Shown here piece after piece: positions 1-8,541 of a DNA stretch of 64,000 bases; within the stretch, counting starts at the first letter, position 1; each line of letters starts with the position of its first letter. Under the pieces are notes generated by a model that was not told the origin of the DNA, did no database searches, and worked only from the letters and a program-made list of their open reading frames with translations. Location of the stretch: positions 1-64,000 of the forward strand of contig JBMNHZ010000011.1 in the NCBI GenBank assembly GCA_050950645.1, read 5' to 3'. The stretch is from BRH-c25 sp012519325. Its GTDB lineage: Bacteria > Bacillota > Clostridia > Lutisporales > Lutisporaceae. The position numbers and the translations under genes are program-made.

Positions 1-96
1 CTTTTTTTGCATAGGAAGCATAACTTTTCGGGAAAAGTGCAGGGGCCATATGCGGCCAAAGATTTGTTGCATAAAAGATTTGTTGTATAAATGAAA

Positions 97-158
97 ACGT
101 TTCCTGCTATTTGAATTCTAATGTAAAATATTTGACACGAAATGTATAATATTCGACA
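97..158 (+). promoter_or_regulatory. Promoter module shared with ytvI, plus Spo0A box
   Basis: A possible promoter reads TGTAAA (122-127), a 17-base spacer and TATAAT (145-150). The block from ACGTTTC (97-103) through the -10 is repeated, with few changes and on the opposite strand, in front of ytvI (2855-2908), including an embedded TTTGACACGAAA. TTCGACA at 152-158 is a perfect reverse-strand 0A box (TGTCGAA) just after the -10. The rest of 1-377 holds no gene that I can see. Confidence 0.5.
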
Positions 159-377
159 TGATTCAACATAAAATTCATTGTTTGTCAATAATTATTTATA
201 AAGAGTACAGTATATTATATAATCAGCAGCAAATTGAGAATATAAGTCTATTTACAGAATAAAACCACTTTATATATAAAAAGCTTGTATTAATTTTCGT
301 TAGTATATTATAATAATTTTATCATGTGACTGAATTTATATAATCTGGAACGTAATCCGAGAGGGACGGGAAGGAAA

Positions 378-550
378 ATGAAAGATTTTTTTGAGAGCGT
401 TTCTTTTAAAGCAAAACACGTTTTTGACACTATCATTTCTAATAATTCTTACTTTTGTCGTAGCATATATAACAGCTATATATCTCAAGTTCCGCTGTAA
501 ACAGCAGCAAAATATTTAAAATACTGATATTTAGTGAAGCACTCGTAATT
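378..550 (+). pseudogene. Frameshifted N-terminal membrane segment of the sensor kinase
   Basis: An ATG at 378 follows a ribosome site (GGGAAGGAAA) and begins MKDFFESVSFKAK. The reading then has to move one frame forward near 417 to give a clear transmembrane helix (FLTLSFLIILTFVVAYI). It must move forward again near 475-490 to give a second hydrophobic stretch (KILIFSEALVILL) that runs directly into the kinase below. The pieces read as the two-helix membrane anchor of a sensor kinase broken by two single-base shifts, or by sequencing errors at the short A and T runs. Confidence 0.55.
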
Positions 551-1708
551 TTGCTTATGAGTAAAATGATGCATAAGCTTATAAAGAGTGATTTATCCTA
601 TAGTAGTGTTATCAACATAAACAAAGATGAGATTTCTGATGGGAGCATGATATTCAATACTATTTCCGAAGGCATAATTGTGACAGACAATAAGGGACGG
701 ATTAGAAGTATTAATCAAGGCTTATGTCGAATACTGGGAACTGAGGAGAATCAGATCATCAACAAGAATGTATATAGTCTTCTCAACGAGCTAAATTATA
801 ATGATGCAAGCAAAGCACTTCTACTGATGGTGATTGAGTCTTTGGAGACACAGAAGAAATACAGGCAGAAGGAAGAAATGTTTCTCATTAATGCAGAACC
901 ACGCTATCTTGCGGTATCTACATATATGCTGAGAAGTAAAAATAAGAACACGATAGGAGTACTTGCAGTTGTACATGATTTCACACAGAGGAAAGCGCTG
1001 GAAGAGCATTTGATGCATGTAGAAAAGCTTGCAACTGCCGGTCAGATGGCTGCTGAACTGGCTCATGAAATAAGGAATCCTATATGCTCTGTCAAGGGAC
1101 TTGTTCAACTTATGTGTAAGCAGCACAGTCTTGAAGACAGCAAGTATTATGAAATAATAACAAATGAAATTAATAGAATAAGTGCCTTAACTCAAGAATT
1201 TCTCACACTTACACAGAAAAGGCATGTATTTGTTAAGACCTGCATAACTGGTATTATTGATGAAATAATTCCATTGCTTGAAAGCAATTTGGAGGGCAAG
1301 AAGATTCATATAGAAGTGGATGCGCAGAAGGAGATACCATTTGTTAATGCTGATAGAGAGAGCATAAGGCAGGTAATAACAAATATTGTTCAAAATGGAA
1401 TAGATGCTTTACAGGAAAATGGAAGGATGAACATAAGTATCTGGTATGATCAGTTCAATGAGCTAGTTAAAATGGAGTTCAAGGATAATGGGAGCGGAAT
1501 AAAACCTGAATATCTGGATAAGATTTTTGAGCCATTCTTTACCACAAAAGAAAATGGCACAGGATTGGGGCTGGCAATATCACGGAGAATAATAGAAGCC
1601 CATTATGGGAAGCTATTTGCATTTAATAATTCGGAGAGCGGAGCTACCTTTGTAATTGAGCTTCCTGCCCTAATAAACTATGATACGGATAATAACAAGG
1701 TTTCTTAA
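551..1708 (+). CDS. PAS-domain sensor histidine kinase (sporulation-kinase-like)
   Basis: The 385 residues carry a PAS domain (about 32-145), a HisKA helix with the phosphorylated His at 172 (ELAHEIRNP), and a HATPase domain with N-box (NIVQNGIDAL, 278-287), G1 (DNGSGI, 312-317) and G2 (GTGLGL, 336-341). The H-box and overall layout match the orphan kinases that feed phosphate to Spo0F or Spo0A in spore formers. No response regulator is adjacent, which fits an orphan kinase. The only in-frame start is TTG at 551, and it has no good ribosome site. The native start was probably the ATG at 378, now out of frame, so the product may be missing its membrane anchor or the gene may be inactive. Kinase class is certain; the sporulation role is inferred. 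Confidence 0.8.
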   Translation: MLMSKMMHKLIKSDLSYSSVININKDEISDGSMIFNTISEGIIVTDNKGRIRSINQGLCRILGTEENQIINKNVYSLLNELNYNDASKALLLMVIESLETQKKYRQKEEMFLINAEPRYLAVSTYMLRSKNKNTIGVLAVVHDFTQRKALEEHLMHVEKLATAGQMAAELAHEIRNPICSVKGLVQLMCKQHSLEDSKYYEIITNEINRISALTQEFLTLTQKRHVFVKTCITGIIDEIIPLLESNLEGKKIHIEVDAQKEIPFVNADRESIRQVITNIVQNGIDALQENGRMNISIWYDQFNELVKMEFKDNGSGIKPEYLDKIFEPFFTTKENGTGLGLAISRRIIEAHYGKLFAFNNSESGATFVIELPALINYDTDNNKVS

Positions 1709-1725
1709 ATAAAAGGCTAGCAAGA

Positions 1726-1769
1726 GGAGACAGCAGGATGTTTCTTTTGAGAAACATCCTGCTGTCTCC
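1726..1769. terminator. Bidirectional terminator between kinase and ytvI
   Basis: A perfect 20-base inverted repeat (1726-1745 and 1750-1769, loop TTTG) lies between the convergent kinase and ytvI genes. It is followed by a T-rich stretch on the + strand. Confidence 0.85.
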
Positions 1770-1774
1770 AAATT

Positions 1775-2839
1775 TTATTTAAATTTTGGCAGTATACCTG
1801 CATTTTGAAATGCTTTTACACACACTGCCGCAGTAGGGCCCAGTATTAAACCCGCGACACCGATAAGTTTCAAGCCTGCAAACATTGACATCAATGTGAC
1901 GACAGGATGTAGTCCCAACTGCTGCCCGACCACTTTCGGCTCTATAATATACCTTACTATTACAATTACTGCATATAGGATAATAAGCGAAATACCCAGT
2001 CTATAGTTGCCCAATACAATATTTGTTACTCCCCAGGGGACATATATGCCTCCCGTACCAAGAACGGGTAAAATATCTATCAAAGCAATGATAATTGCCA
2101 GGGTAAATGCATAATCAACACCTATAATAGTCAATCCTATAAAAGATTCAAGAAATGTTACAGTCAGTATGATGGATTGAGCTTTTAAAAAACCAATCAA
2201 GGCTACTAAAAGATCTGTTTTAAGTGAAATCATTTTTGCGCTCCACGTTGGGGGAAGCTGTCTGAAAATAAAATCCTTAATCAAGCCTTTGTCCTTTGTA
2301 ATAAAGAATGTTGCAATAAGGGTAATCAATATAAATATCATAGTGGACGGCAGTACGGTCAAAGTATCTATCAACCATGTAGTTGTATGGCTTAAAAAAG
2401 CTGTTACTTTCTCGAAGACAGTTTTCAGAACATCTTGCAAAATGTTGAGGGCTTCCTGGGGCAGTTGGAGATACAAGTCGGTTGCTTGTCTAATTATATC
2501 AGCGAAAAAATTATATATTCCATCATAATATTTAGGCAGACGGTTATATAATTTTATTAGCTCATATACTATCCTTGTGATTGCGAATATTGAAAAAGCT
2601 ACGGAGCACCCTAGGAAAAGAAGAATTGACAGTATTACCGAGATGCCCCGTTTCATCTTGAACTTTTGTAGAAATTTTACCAGAGGTTCTATTATCATGG
2701 ATAGCATTAAGGCAATAACAAAAGGCATAAAATATGAAAAAATAAGCTTAAATGAAAAAAATGCAACAAGGACTATTGCAATATAAACTGATATCCTTAG
2801 TATTACATGAAGATACTTTTCCAATTCCTGTCGAAGCAT
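1775..2839 (-). CDS. ytvI: AI-2E family membrane protein, sporulation protein YtvI-like
   Basis: A 354-residue integral membrane protein. It has hydrophobic helices near residues 12-50 and 60-90, a central amphipathic region (about 105-150), and a C-terminal set of helices with the family signatures IDILPVLGTGGIYVPW and LGPTAAVCVKAF. This is the AI-2E/PerM-like exporter fold, and length and composition match the sporulation-specific YtvI branch. The ATG at 2839 is preceded by GGAAGTGAT as ribosome site. The gene converges on the sensor kinase and shares a promoter block with it (2855-2908), which supports joint expression early in sporulation. The transported substrate is unknown. Confidence 0.82.
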   Translation of the reverse strand: MLRQELEKYLHVILRISVYIAIVLVAFFSFKLIFSYFMPFVIALMLSMIIEPLVKFLQKFKMKRGISVILSILLFLGCSVAFSIFAITRIVYELIKLYNRLPKYYDGIYNFFADIIRQATDLYLQLPQEALNILQDVLKTVFEKVTAFLSHTTTWLIDTLTVLPSTMIFILITLIATFFITKDKGLIKDFIFRQLPPTWSAKMISLKTDLLVALIGFLKAQSIILTVTFLESFIGLTIIGVDYAFTLAIIIALIDILPVLGTGGIYVPWGVTNIVLGNYRLGISLIILYAVIVIVRYIIEPKVVGQQLGLHPVVTLMSMFAGLKLIGVAGLILGPTAAVCVKAFQNAGILPKFK

Positions 2840-2854
2840 AATATCACTTCCATT

Positions 2855-2908
2855 ACTATATGTTTCGTGTCAAACATTTTACATTAGAATCCAAATGGTA
2901 CGAAACGT
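2855..2908 (-). promoter_or_regulatory. ytvI promoter, repeat of the kinase promoter module
   Basis: On the minus strand this reads TGTAAA (2883-2878), 17 bases, TATAGT (2860-2855), with ACGTTTCG upstream (2908-2901). It matches 97-150 over about 45 bases with only a handful of changes. The remaining intergenic DNA up to 3263 is AT-rich and I see no gene in it. Confidence 0.5.
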
Positions 2909-3263
2909 ATATAATTAATCTGCAAAAAACTATCATACTAACATAATGCGATAAAAAAATAATTATACAATTATATTATATTGGATGAGAGTATAATAAT
3001 CAAACAATATTGAAAACCCAAAGCCATTTTGTACGGCATAGTGCCTATTAAGCAGTATGATAACAAGAATTTATTGAAGATTTTTATATTTACGTAAAAA
3101 ATTGCCTGAACAAGAAAGGTCATATATAGTATAATGAATGCAGTAAAAAGTTTTTAGCTTAATGGTCGCCGGAGATTCAATAATTATACACAAGGGTAAA
3201 AATAAAGCTTTAATGAGGCGATTAGAAAATACAGGGGTTGATTTACATATGGGGTGATATTTG

Positions 3264-4730
3264 ATGGATATTAATTGCATGCCTATTTTAAAATCTCTTA
3301 AGGAATACAAGAATGAAGGAGCCGTACCTTTTCATATGCCGGGACACAAAAGAGGAAATATATATAAGAAGACGGAGATCAATTCTCTGTTTGAGGATAT
3401 TTTGGCTTTGGATACCACTGAAGTGCCCGGAATTGATAATCTTCACTGCCCTGAGAATGCGGTTCTTGAGGCACAAGGAATGGCTGCAGAAGCTTTTGGA
3501 GCAGATCATTCATTTTTTCTTGTTAATGGTACCACCTCGGGTATATATTCAATGATAATGGCATCAGCAAGTCCGGGGGATAAGATAATAATACCGCGCA
3601 ACTGCCATAGATCGGTATATTGTGCGGTAATACTCGGAAGACTGATACCGGTATACATTAATCCGGAAATAGACTATGAGTTTGGAATAGCAATGGGGAT
3701 AAAACCTGAAACAATTGAAAACGTTCTGAAAGAGCATGGAGATGCGAAAGCGGTTGTTGTTACCAATCCTACATTTTACGGAGTATGTTCTGACTTGGAG
3801 AGGATTGCAGAAATCGTACATGAACGAGGAATGATACTGCTTGTGGATGAGGCTCACGGCTCCCATTTCTGCTTCAATGAAAGGCTTCCGATATCTGCTC
3901 TTGAGGTGGGAGCTGACATGACATCTCAAAGTATACATAAAACCCTCCCTTCTATGACTCAAAGTTCAATTCTGCATGTAAAATCTGAAAGGATAGATAT
4001 TGAGAAGCTGAAGGTATTCTTGCAGTTGGTTCAGACAACGAGTCCTTCACATATACTATTAGCTTCCTTGGATGCCGCAAGATTTATTATGCAAAAATTC
4101 GGGCGTGAGCTCTTGGATGAGACAATAGATTGGAGTAATTGGGCAAGAAGTGAAATCAATAATATTGAAGGGTGCCGCTGCTTAGGCCCGGACAGGATAG
4201 GCAGGAATGGGACAGTTGACTTTGATCCTACAAGATTAACAGTAAATTTTGGAGCTTTAGGCCTAAGTGGTGTCGAAGCAGAGGACATATTAAGAAAGGA
4301 CTTCAAGATACAAGTGGAAATGTCCGATTTATATAATATAGTTGCAATTACAACAATCGGAGATTACAGATCCGACTATGAGAGCTTTGTAAACTCTCTG
4401 AAAAGACTTGCCGGAACTGTGAGAAGAGGAAAGATAAAATCAATGCCGGCGCCAGCTTTTTTCGCGCCACAGGAACCTTCCCTTATGCCTTGGGAAGCGT
4501 TATACTATGAAAAAGAGCAGGTGGATATTGAACAAAGCATAGGAAGAATCTGCGGGGAAATGATAATACCATATCCTCCGGGAATACCTGTCTTGATGCC
4601 CGGAGAACCAATCAGCAGGGAGATTTGTGAATACCTGAAGCTTTGCGTTGCGCAGGGTATAAAAATTAATGGCGCTTCCGATCCCAAGCTGAAAAAGGTA
4701 TGGGTGATAAAAAACAGGCGCGGGAGTTAA
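3264..4730 (+). CDS. PLP-dependent Orn/Lys/Arg decarboxylase (YaaO/SpeA-type)
   Basis: A 488-residue fold-type I PLP decarboxylase. The N-terminus has the family PFHMPGHKRG signature (about residue 22), followed by VNGTTSG, LVDEAHGSHF (the PLP-binding Asp) and SIHKTLPSMTQ, whose Lys (about 226) should hold PLP. The C-terminal domain begins near PAFFAPQE and ends with IPYPPGIPVLMPGE, as in the short arginine/lysine decarboxylases without a wing domain. ATG at 3264 is seven bases after GGGGTG; the TTG at 3261 is too close. As in Bacillus the gene precedes yaaQ-yaaR-holB, but tmk, which normally lies between, is absent. The substrate could be arginine or lysine; arginine to agmatine for polyamines is the usual role of this short group. 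Confidence 0.85.
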   Translation: MDINCMPILKSLKEYKNEGAVPFHMPGHKRGNIYKKTEINSLFEDILALDTTEVPGIDNLHCPENAVLEAQGMAAEAFGADHSFFLVNGTTSGIYSMIMASASPGDKIIIPRNCHRSVYCAVILGRLIPVYINPEIDYEFGIAMGIKPETIENVLKEHGDAKAVVVTNPTFYGVCSDLERIAEIVHERGMILLVDEAHGSHFCFNERLPISALEVGADMTSQSIHKTLPSMTQSSILHVKSERIDIEKLKVFLQLVQTTSPSHILLASLDAARFIMQKFGRELLDETIDWSNWARSEINNIEGCRCLGPDRIGRNGTVDFDPTRLTVNFGALGLSGVEAEDILRKDFKIQVEMSDLYNIVAITTIGDYRSDYESFVNSLKRLAGTVRRGKIKSMPAPAFFAPQEPSLMPWEALYYEKEQVDIEQSIGRICGEMIIPYPPGIPVLMPGEPISREICEYLKLCVAQGIKINGASDPKLKKVWVIKNRRGS

Positions 4731-4784
4731 GGCAGGGCTCTAAATCAATTGGTAATATGTTAAAGAATAAGGGAGGTATGAGAT

Positions 4785-5114
4785 ATGAAGCTTGTGATAG
4801 CAGTAGTGCAGGATGATGATGTGGATGATCTGGTGGAAATGCTGGTCAAGGAAAAGGTCAGCAGCACAAAGCTTGCTTCTACCGGTGGATTTCTCAGAGA
4901 AGGAAATACTACACTCTTGATAGGTGTTGAGAATGAAAAAGTGGATTCAGTAATATCAATAATCAAAGATGTATGCAAAAGCAGGAAGCAGACTTTCACA
5001 ACACCTATTCCGCCGACAGGCTCTGCCGGGGTTTATATTCCATATCCTATTGATGTAATGGTCGGCGGAGCGACAATATTTGTTGTTGACATCGACAAAT
5101 TTGAGAAGGTATAA
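4785..5114 (+). CDS. darA: Cyclic-di-AMP receptor DarA/PstA (YaaQ)
   Basis: A 109-residue PII-like protein opening MKLVIAVVQDDDVDDL, with the glycine-rich loop TGGFLREGNTTLLIGV typical of the YaaQ/DarA/PstA group, which bind cyclic-di-AMP as trimers. Full length for the family. Ribosome site GGGAGG lies 11 bases upstream. It sits in the conserved yaaQ-yaaR-holB-yaaT run, with 12 bases to yaaR, so it is co-transcribed. The output partner of this receptor is not known in general and nothing here names it. Confidence 0.92.
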   Translation: MKLVIAVVQDDDVDDLVEMLVKEKVSSTKLASTGGFLREGNTTLLIGVENEKVDSVISIIKDVCKSRKQTFTTPIPPTGSAGVYIPYPIDVMVGGATIFVVDIDKFEKV

Positions 5115-5126
5115 GGGAGAAGCATT

Positions 5127-5582
5127 ATGAAAGTAACGGAAATAAAAGTACGTCCTTCTTTGATTGCCGGTACTGCAGCGAAAGAAGACAGAAAATCGGA
5201 TATCACGAGTAACAGGCTAAGCTTTGGAGACACACTTAAAAATAAAGAAGAGCAGGACGTGACCGTCCGATTGAACAGGCTTATGAGCGATATTGAAAAG
5301 CAAGGGGAGAATCTTGCCAAGAATATGGATATGAAAGAGTTGAAGAAGTATAAGAAAATGGTGTCGGAGTTTATGGATGAAGTAGTGAAAAATTCCCTTA
5401 AATTTTCAAAGCAAAGCCATTTTGACAGAAGGGGCAGACATAAGGTATATGCTCTTGTAAGAAAGGTAAATGCAGGGATTGAGGAGCTAAGCCGCGAATT
5501 TCTTAAGGATGAGAAGGATAACATAAAGATACTTGAAAGTATAGGAAATATTAAAGGAATGTTGTTAGATATGTACATGTAG
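5127..5582 (+). CDS. yaaR: YaaR family protein (DUF327)
   Basis: A 151-residue charged, helical protein. The central sequence ELKKYKKMVSEFMDEVVKNSL and the HKVYALVRKVNAGIEELSREFL segment are typical of YaaR (DUF327). No catalytic motif or membrane helix is visible. Ribosome site GGGAGAAG precedes the ATG. The position between yaaQ and holB is the conserved one in Firmicutes. The function of the family is not established. Confidence 0.88.
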   Translation: MKVTEIKVRPSLIAGTAAKEDRKSDITSNRLSFGDTLKNKEEQDVTVRLNRLMSDIEKQGENLAKNMDMKELKKYKKMVSEFMDEVVKNSLKFSKQSHFDRRGRHKVYALVRKVNAGIEELSREFLKDEKDNIKILESIGNIKGMLLDMYM

Positions 5583-5607
5583 CATTTTTTGCATTGAGGG
5601 AGAAATA

Positions 5608-6630
5608 ATGATGAATTTTAATGATATAGTCGGGCAGAGGGTAATAGTCGAGAGCCTGAGAAACGCAGTGATAAACGGTATGATTTCAAACGGCTATATT
5701 TTTAGCGGACCAAAGGGCTGCGGAAAGAAGCTTATGGCTGTTATTTTTTCAATGGCATTGAACTGCAGGGGAGAGGCACATGACAGACCCTGCGGGAGCT
5801 GCAGCTCATGTATAAGAACAAGCAATAGTAATCACCCCAACTTAAAACTTATTAAACCAACTGGGCAGAGTATAAAAATAAAACAGGTTCGGGATATAAT
5901 AAGTGATACTGCTAGAAAGTCCTTTGAAAGCGGGTATAAAATAACAGTCATAGATAGTGCGGAAAAGATGACTATTGAAGCACAAGATGCATTTCTCAAG
6001 ACTCTTGAGGAGCCTCCTGAAAACACTGTATTTTTGCTGCTTGCAGAAAACCATAATCTTTTGCTGCCTACAATTATCTCCAGGTGCCAGGTATTTTGTA
6101 TTAAACCGGTGGATAGGATGGAAATGAAGTCTTTTATACAAGCCAGACATGATTATCCGCCAATGGATGTTGAGGCAGCGGTAAGACATTCAAAGGGAAT
6201 AATTGGAAGGGCGCTGGAACTTCTAAAGGATAAGGAGAATTTCAAGATCCGTGCCTTATATATTGATATTTTGGATAATGTATTGTCAGGAAATGAGAGA
6301 GATGCAATTCTTTTAGCACCGGAAACAGTTGAGGATAAGGAGACTGCAGAAAGGTTTCTTGATTTTTCCATGTCCTGGTTCAGAGACATAATGGTAATGA
6401 GAGAATGCCCGAAGGCGTTTAAGGACATTATTATCAATATCGATAGTTTGGACATATTATCAAGGCACAATCTTATTTTGACGGAAGACAAGTTAAACAG
6501 TATAATGGAAATAATCAAAAAAACTTATATATATGTAAAGCATAATGTTGGTATAAAAAACAGCATTGATGGCATGTTATTTAATATTGCGGAGGTAAAT
6601 TCATATAATGGTAAAAACAGTTGGAGTTAG
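5608..6630 (+). CDS. holB: DNA polymerase III delta-prime subunit
   Basis: 340 residues of clamp-loader AAA+ protein. It has a P-loop (GPKGCGKK, about 34-41), four Cys for the structural zinc (CRGE..CGSCSSC, about 53-71), the IDSAEKMT Walker-B-like segment, TLEEPPENTVFLL, and the SRC motif (IISRCQVF) that supplies the arginine finger. It acts in loading the beta clamp at the replication fork. GAGGGAG lies before the ATG. The 3' end overlaps ricT by 23 bases, which implies translational coupling. Confidence 0.92.
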   Translation: MMNFNDIVGQRVIVESLRNAVINGMISNGYIFSGPKGCGKKLMAVIFSMALNCRGEAHDRPCGSCSSCIRTSNSNHPNLKLIKPTGQSIKIKQVRDIISDTARKSFESGYKITVIDSAEKMTIEAQDAFLKTLEEPPENTVFLLLAENHNLLLPTIISRCQVFCIKPVDRMEMKSFIQARHDYPPMDVEAAVRHSKGIIGRALELLKDKENFKIRALYIDILDNVLSGNERDAILLAPETVEDKETAERFLDFSMSWFRDIMVMRECPKAFKDIIINIDSLDILSRHNLILTEDKLNSIMEIIKKTYIYVKHNVGIKNSIDGMLFNIAEVNSYNGKNSWS

Positions 6631-7489
6631 GTTTAAGAAGGCCGGCAAAATATATTATTTTGATCCTGACGGTTTGGAAATAAATATTGATGACAATGTT
6701 GTGGTGGAGACTATAAGGGGTATTGAGTATGGTAAAGCCGTATTGGGAATTAGAGAGGTACCAGAGGAAGAAATAATCGCTCCACTTAAGAAAGTGCTGA
6801 GGGTTGCAACAGAAGAAGATAACAAGATATATGAGAATAATAAGCTGAAAGAGAAGGAAGCTTTCAATATTTGTCTTCAGAAAATAAGTCATCATAATCT
6901 TGGAATGAAGCTTATTGACGTAGAATACACCTTTGATAACAACAAAATCATATTTTATTTCACGGCAGACGGTCGCGTAGATTTCAGAGAGCTTGTAAAG
7001 GATCTTGCTTCGGTTTTCAAGACAAGGATAGAACTTCGTCAGATAGGTGTCAGGGATGAAGCCAAGATGATAAGCGGAATAGGCCCTTGCGGCAAAAGTC
7101 TATGCTGCTCAACATTTCTTGGTGATTTTGCACCTGTATCTATTAAGATGGCAAAGGAACAGAACCTTTCCCTTAATCCTACAAAGATATCGGGTATCTG
7201 CGGAAGGCTCATGTGCTGCCTTAAATACGAGCATGAGACATATGAATGTGCCAGAAAGTATATGCCTAAGGTAGGGGCATTGGTTGATACTCCCGATGGC
7301 CGGGGTGAAGTGATAGAATCCAATATACTTCTTGAAATGGTAAAAGTAAAGCTTGAATTAATGGAAGGAAATCTTCGCGTTATCAAGGATTTTCATGTAA
7401 GTGAAATAGTTCAGCTAAAGCCGGGAAAAGATATAGAACCTGATATAGAGGGGGATATAGAAAACCTGGAACTCCTTGAGGATAATTAG
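6608..7489 (+). CDS. ricT: PSP1 domain protein RicT (YaaT)
   Basis: 293 residues with the PSP1 domain (about 60-145) followed by the Cys-rich motifs GIGPCGKSLCCSTFLGDF and SGICGRLMCCLKYE. Those cysteines in Bacillus YaaT/RicT take part in the iron-sulfur clusters of the RicA-RicF-RicT complex, which affects RNase Y-dependent mRNA processing, competence, biofilm and sporulation phosphorelay activity. The KISGICGRLMCCL block is essentially invariant in the family. Start ATG at 6608 lies inside the holB end, with GGAGGT at 6591. It is the last gene of the conserved run before the ferredoxin. Confidence 0.9.
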   Translation: MVKTVGVRFKKAGKIYYFDPDGLEINIDDNVVVETIRGIEYGKAVLGIREVPEEEIIAPLKKVLRVATEEDNKIYENNKLKEKEAFNICLQKISHHNLGMKLIDVEYTFDNNKIIFYFTADGRVDFRELVKDLASVFKTRIELRQIGVRDEAKMISGIGPCGKSLCCSTFLGDFAPVSIKMAKEQNLSLNPTKISGICGRLMCCLKYEHETYECARKYMPKVGALVDTPDGRGEVIESNILLEMVKVKLELMEGNLRVIKDFHVSEIVQLKPGKDIEPDIEGDIENLELLEDN

Positions 7490-7576
7490 TGAAAAATTAA
7501 TAAAAAAAGTTAAGGGGTTTTATTTATAAAAGATTAGTGATAGAATGTAGTTGTAATTTATTTAGGAGGTGCTACT

Positions 7577-7747
7577 ATGGCATATAAAATTCAAGATACT
7601 TGCATCAGCTGTGGTGCATGTGAATCAGAATGCCCAGTAAGTTGTATAAGTCAGGGTGAGGATAAATACGTAATAAACCCGGATGAGTGTATCGATTGCG
7701 GCTCATGTGCCAATGTATGTCCGGTAGATGCTCCGGTGCAGGAATAA
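7577..7747 (+). CDS. Small 2[4Fe-4S] ferredoxin
   Basis: A 56-residue bacterial-type ferredoxin beginning MAYKIQDTCISCGAC. It has two CxxCxxCxxxCP motifs (CISCGACESECP and CIDCGSCANVCP), each of which binds one [4Fe-4S] cluster. TAGGAGGTG is an excellent ribosome site five bases before the ATG, and a terminator follows ten bases after the stop, so the gene may form its own unit. It serves as a low-potential electron carrier in anaerobes, for example for oxidoreductases like Por at 56-59 kb. Its position within the yaa/yab block replaces yabA of Bacillus. Confidence 0.95.
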   Translation: MAYKIQDTCISCGACESECPVSCISQGEDKYVINPDECIDCGSCANVCPVDAPVQE

Positions 7748-7757
7748 TAGTTATTAG

Positions 7758-7782
7758 AAAAAAGACCTACAAGGTCTTTTTT
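7758..7782 (+). terminator. Rho-independent terminator after the ferredoxin
   Basis: An 11-base stem (7758-7768 with 7772-7782; core AAGACC/GGTCTT), triloop and T-rich 3' arm lie directly after the ferredoxin stop codon. Confidence 0.85.
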
Positions 7783-7800
7783 CGGTTAGTGAGGTGTGCC

Positions 7801-8541
7801 GTGGAACAGTTAGTGCTTTCGGATGAGACTGTAGATGATTTACAGAACGGGTATAGCATAATTCAGAAAAAGCATTCTTTCAGATATGGTGTTGATGCGG
7901 TGCTTCTGGCAGATTTTGCCGATATAAAGCGCAGACATTCGGTTATTGATTTGGGCACCGGTACCGGTGTGATTCCCATTCTTATATATGCGAGAAGAAA
8001 GCCTAGTGAAATTACTGCGGTGGAAATCCAAAAGGAAATGGCGGATATGGCTGAACGCAGCATCAGGTTGAATGGACTGGAAAAAAGCATCCAGGTTCTG
8101 TGCATGGACCTTAAGGATGCCCCAATGCTGCTGGGTAAAGCAAGATATGATTGCGTAGTGACCAACCCTCCTTATATGAAAAAGGAATGTGGTATAAATA
8201 ATCCCTCTGAAACCAAAGCTATTGCCAGGTTTGAAATAATGTGCAGCCTGAAGGAGCTGCTGATTGCTGCAAGAGAATTACTAAAGCCCGGAGGGAAGCT
8301 ATTTATGGTGCACAGGACTGATCGCCTGGCAGATATAATTTATGAGATGAGAGATAAAGGTATTGAACCAAAGCGCATAAGATTTGTACATCCATCTATT
8401 GGAAGAAGGCCTAATTTGCTTTTAATTGAAGGTGCCAGAGGAGGAAACAAGGAACTTAGGTTTATGGATCCCCTTTATATACATAATGAAAAAGGAGAAT
8501 ACACCGAGGAAATACATAGAATATACGGGAGGAGAATATGA
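7801..8541 (+). CDS. trmN6: tRNA1(Val) adenine-37 N6-methyltransferase family (YabB/TrmN6)
   Basis: A 246-residue SAM-dependent methyltransferase. SAM motif I is VIDLGTGTGVIPILI, the acidic motif II is AVEIQKEM, and the catalytic NPPY is in VTNPPYMKK, as in N6-adenine methyltransferases. The N-terminal QNGYSIIQKKHSFRYGVDAVLLADF is the TrmN6/YabB signature. I chose GTG at 7801: it follows GTGAGGTG, and upstream in-frame starts would lie inside the ferredoxin and its terminator. The stop overlaps rsmI by four bases. It modifies tRNA in E. coli; in Firmicutes the exact target is less certain. Confidence 0.85.
   Translation: MEQLVLSDETVDDLQNGYSIIQKKHSFRYGVDAVLLADFADIKRRHSVIDLGTGTGVIPILIYARRKPSEITAVEIQKEMADMAERSIRLNGLEKSIQVLCMDLKDAPMLLGKARYDCVVTNPPYMKKECGINNPSETKAIARFEIMCSLKELLIAARELLKPGGKLFMVHRTDRLADIIYEMRDKGIEPKRIRFVHPSIGRRPNLLLIEGARGGNKELRFMDPLYIHNEKGEYTEEIHRIYGRRI

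Noticed and set aside
2829..2835. TGTCGAA near the ytvI start as a second Spo0A box
   Set aside because: It lies inside the first codons of ytvI, so chance is more likely than a control site.
3071..3310. Minus-strand frame upstream of the decarboxylase
   Set aside because: Composition is not protein-like, it overlaps the decarboxylase start, and it has no ribosome site.
7687..7800. Longer N-terminus for trmN6 starting inside the ferredoxin gene
   Set aside because: The extra part covers ferredoxin codons and a terminator; family members start near GTG 7801, which has a ribosome site.
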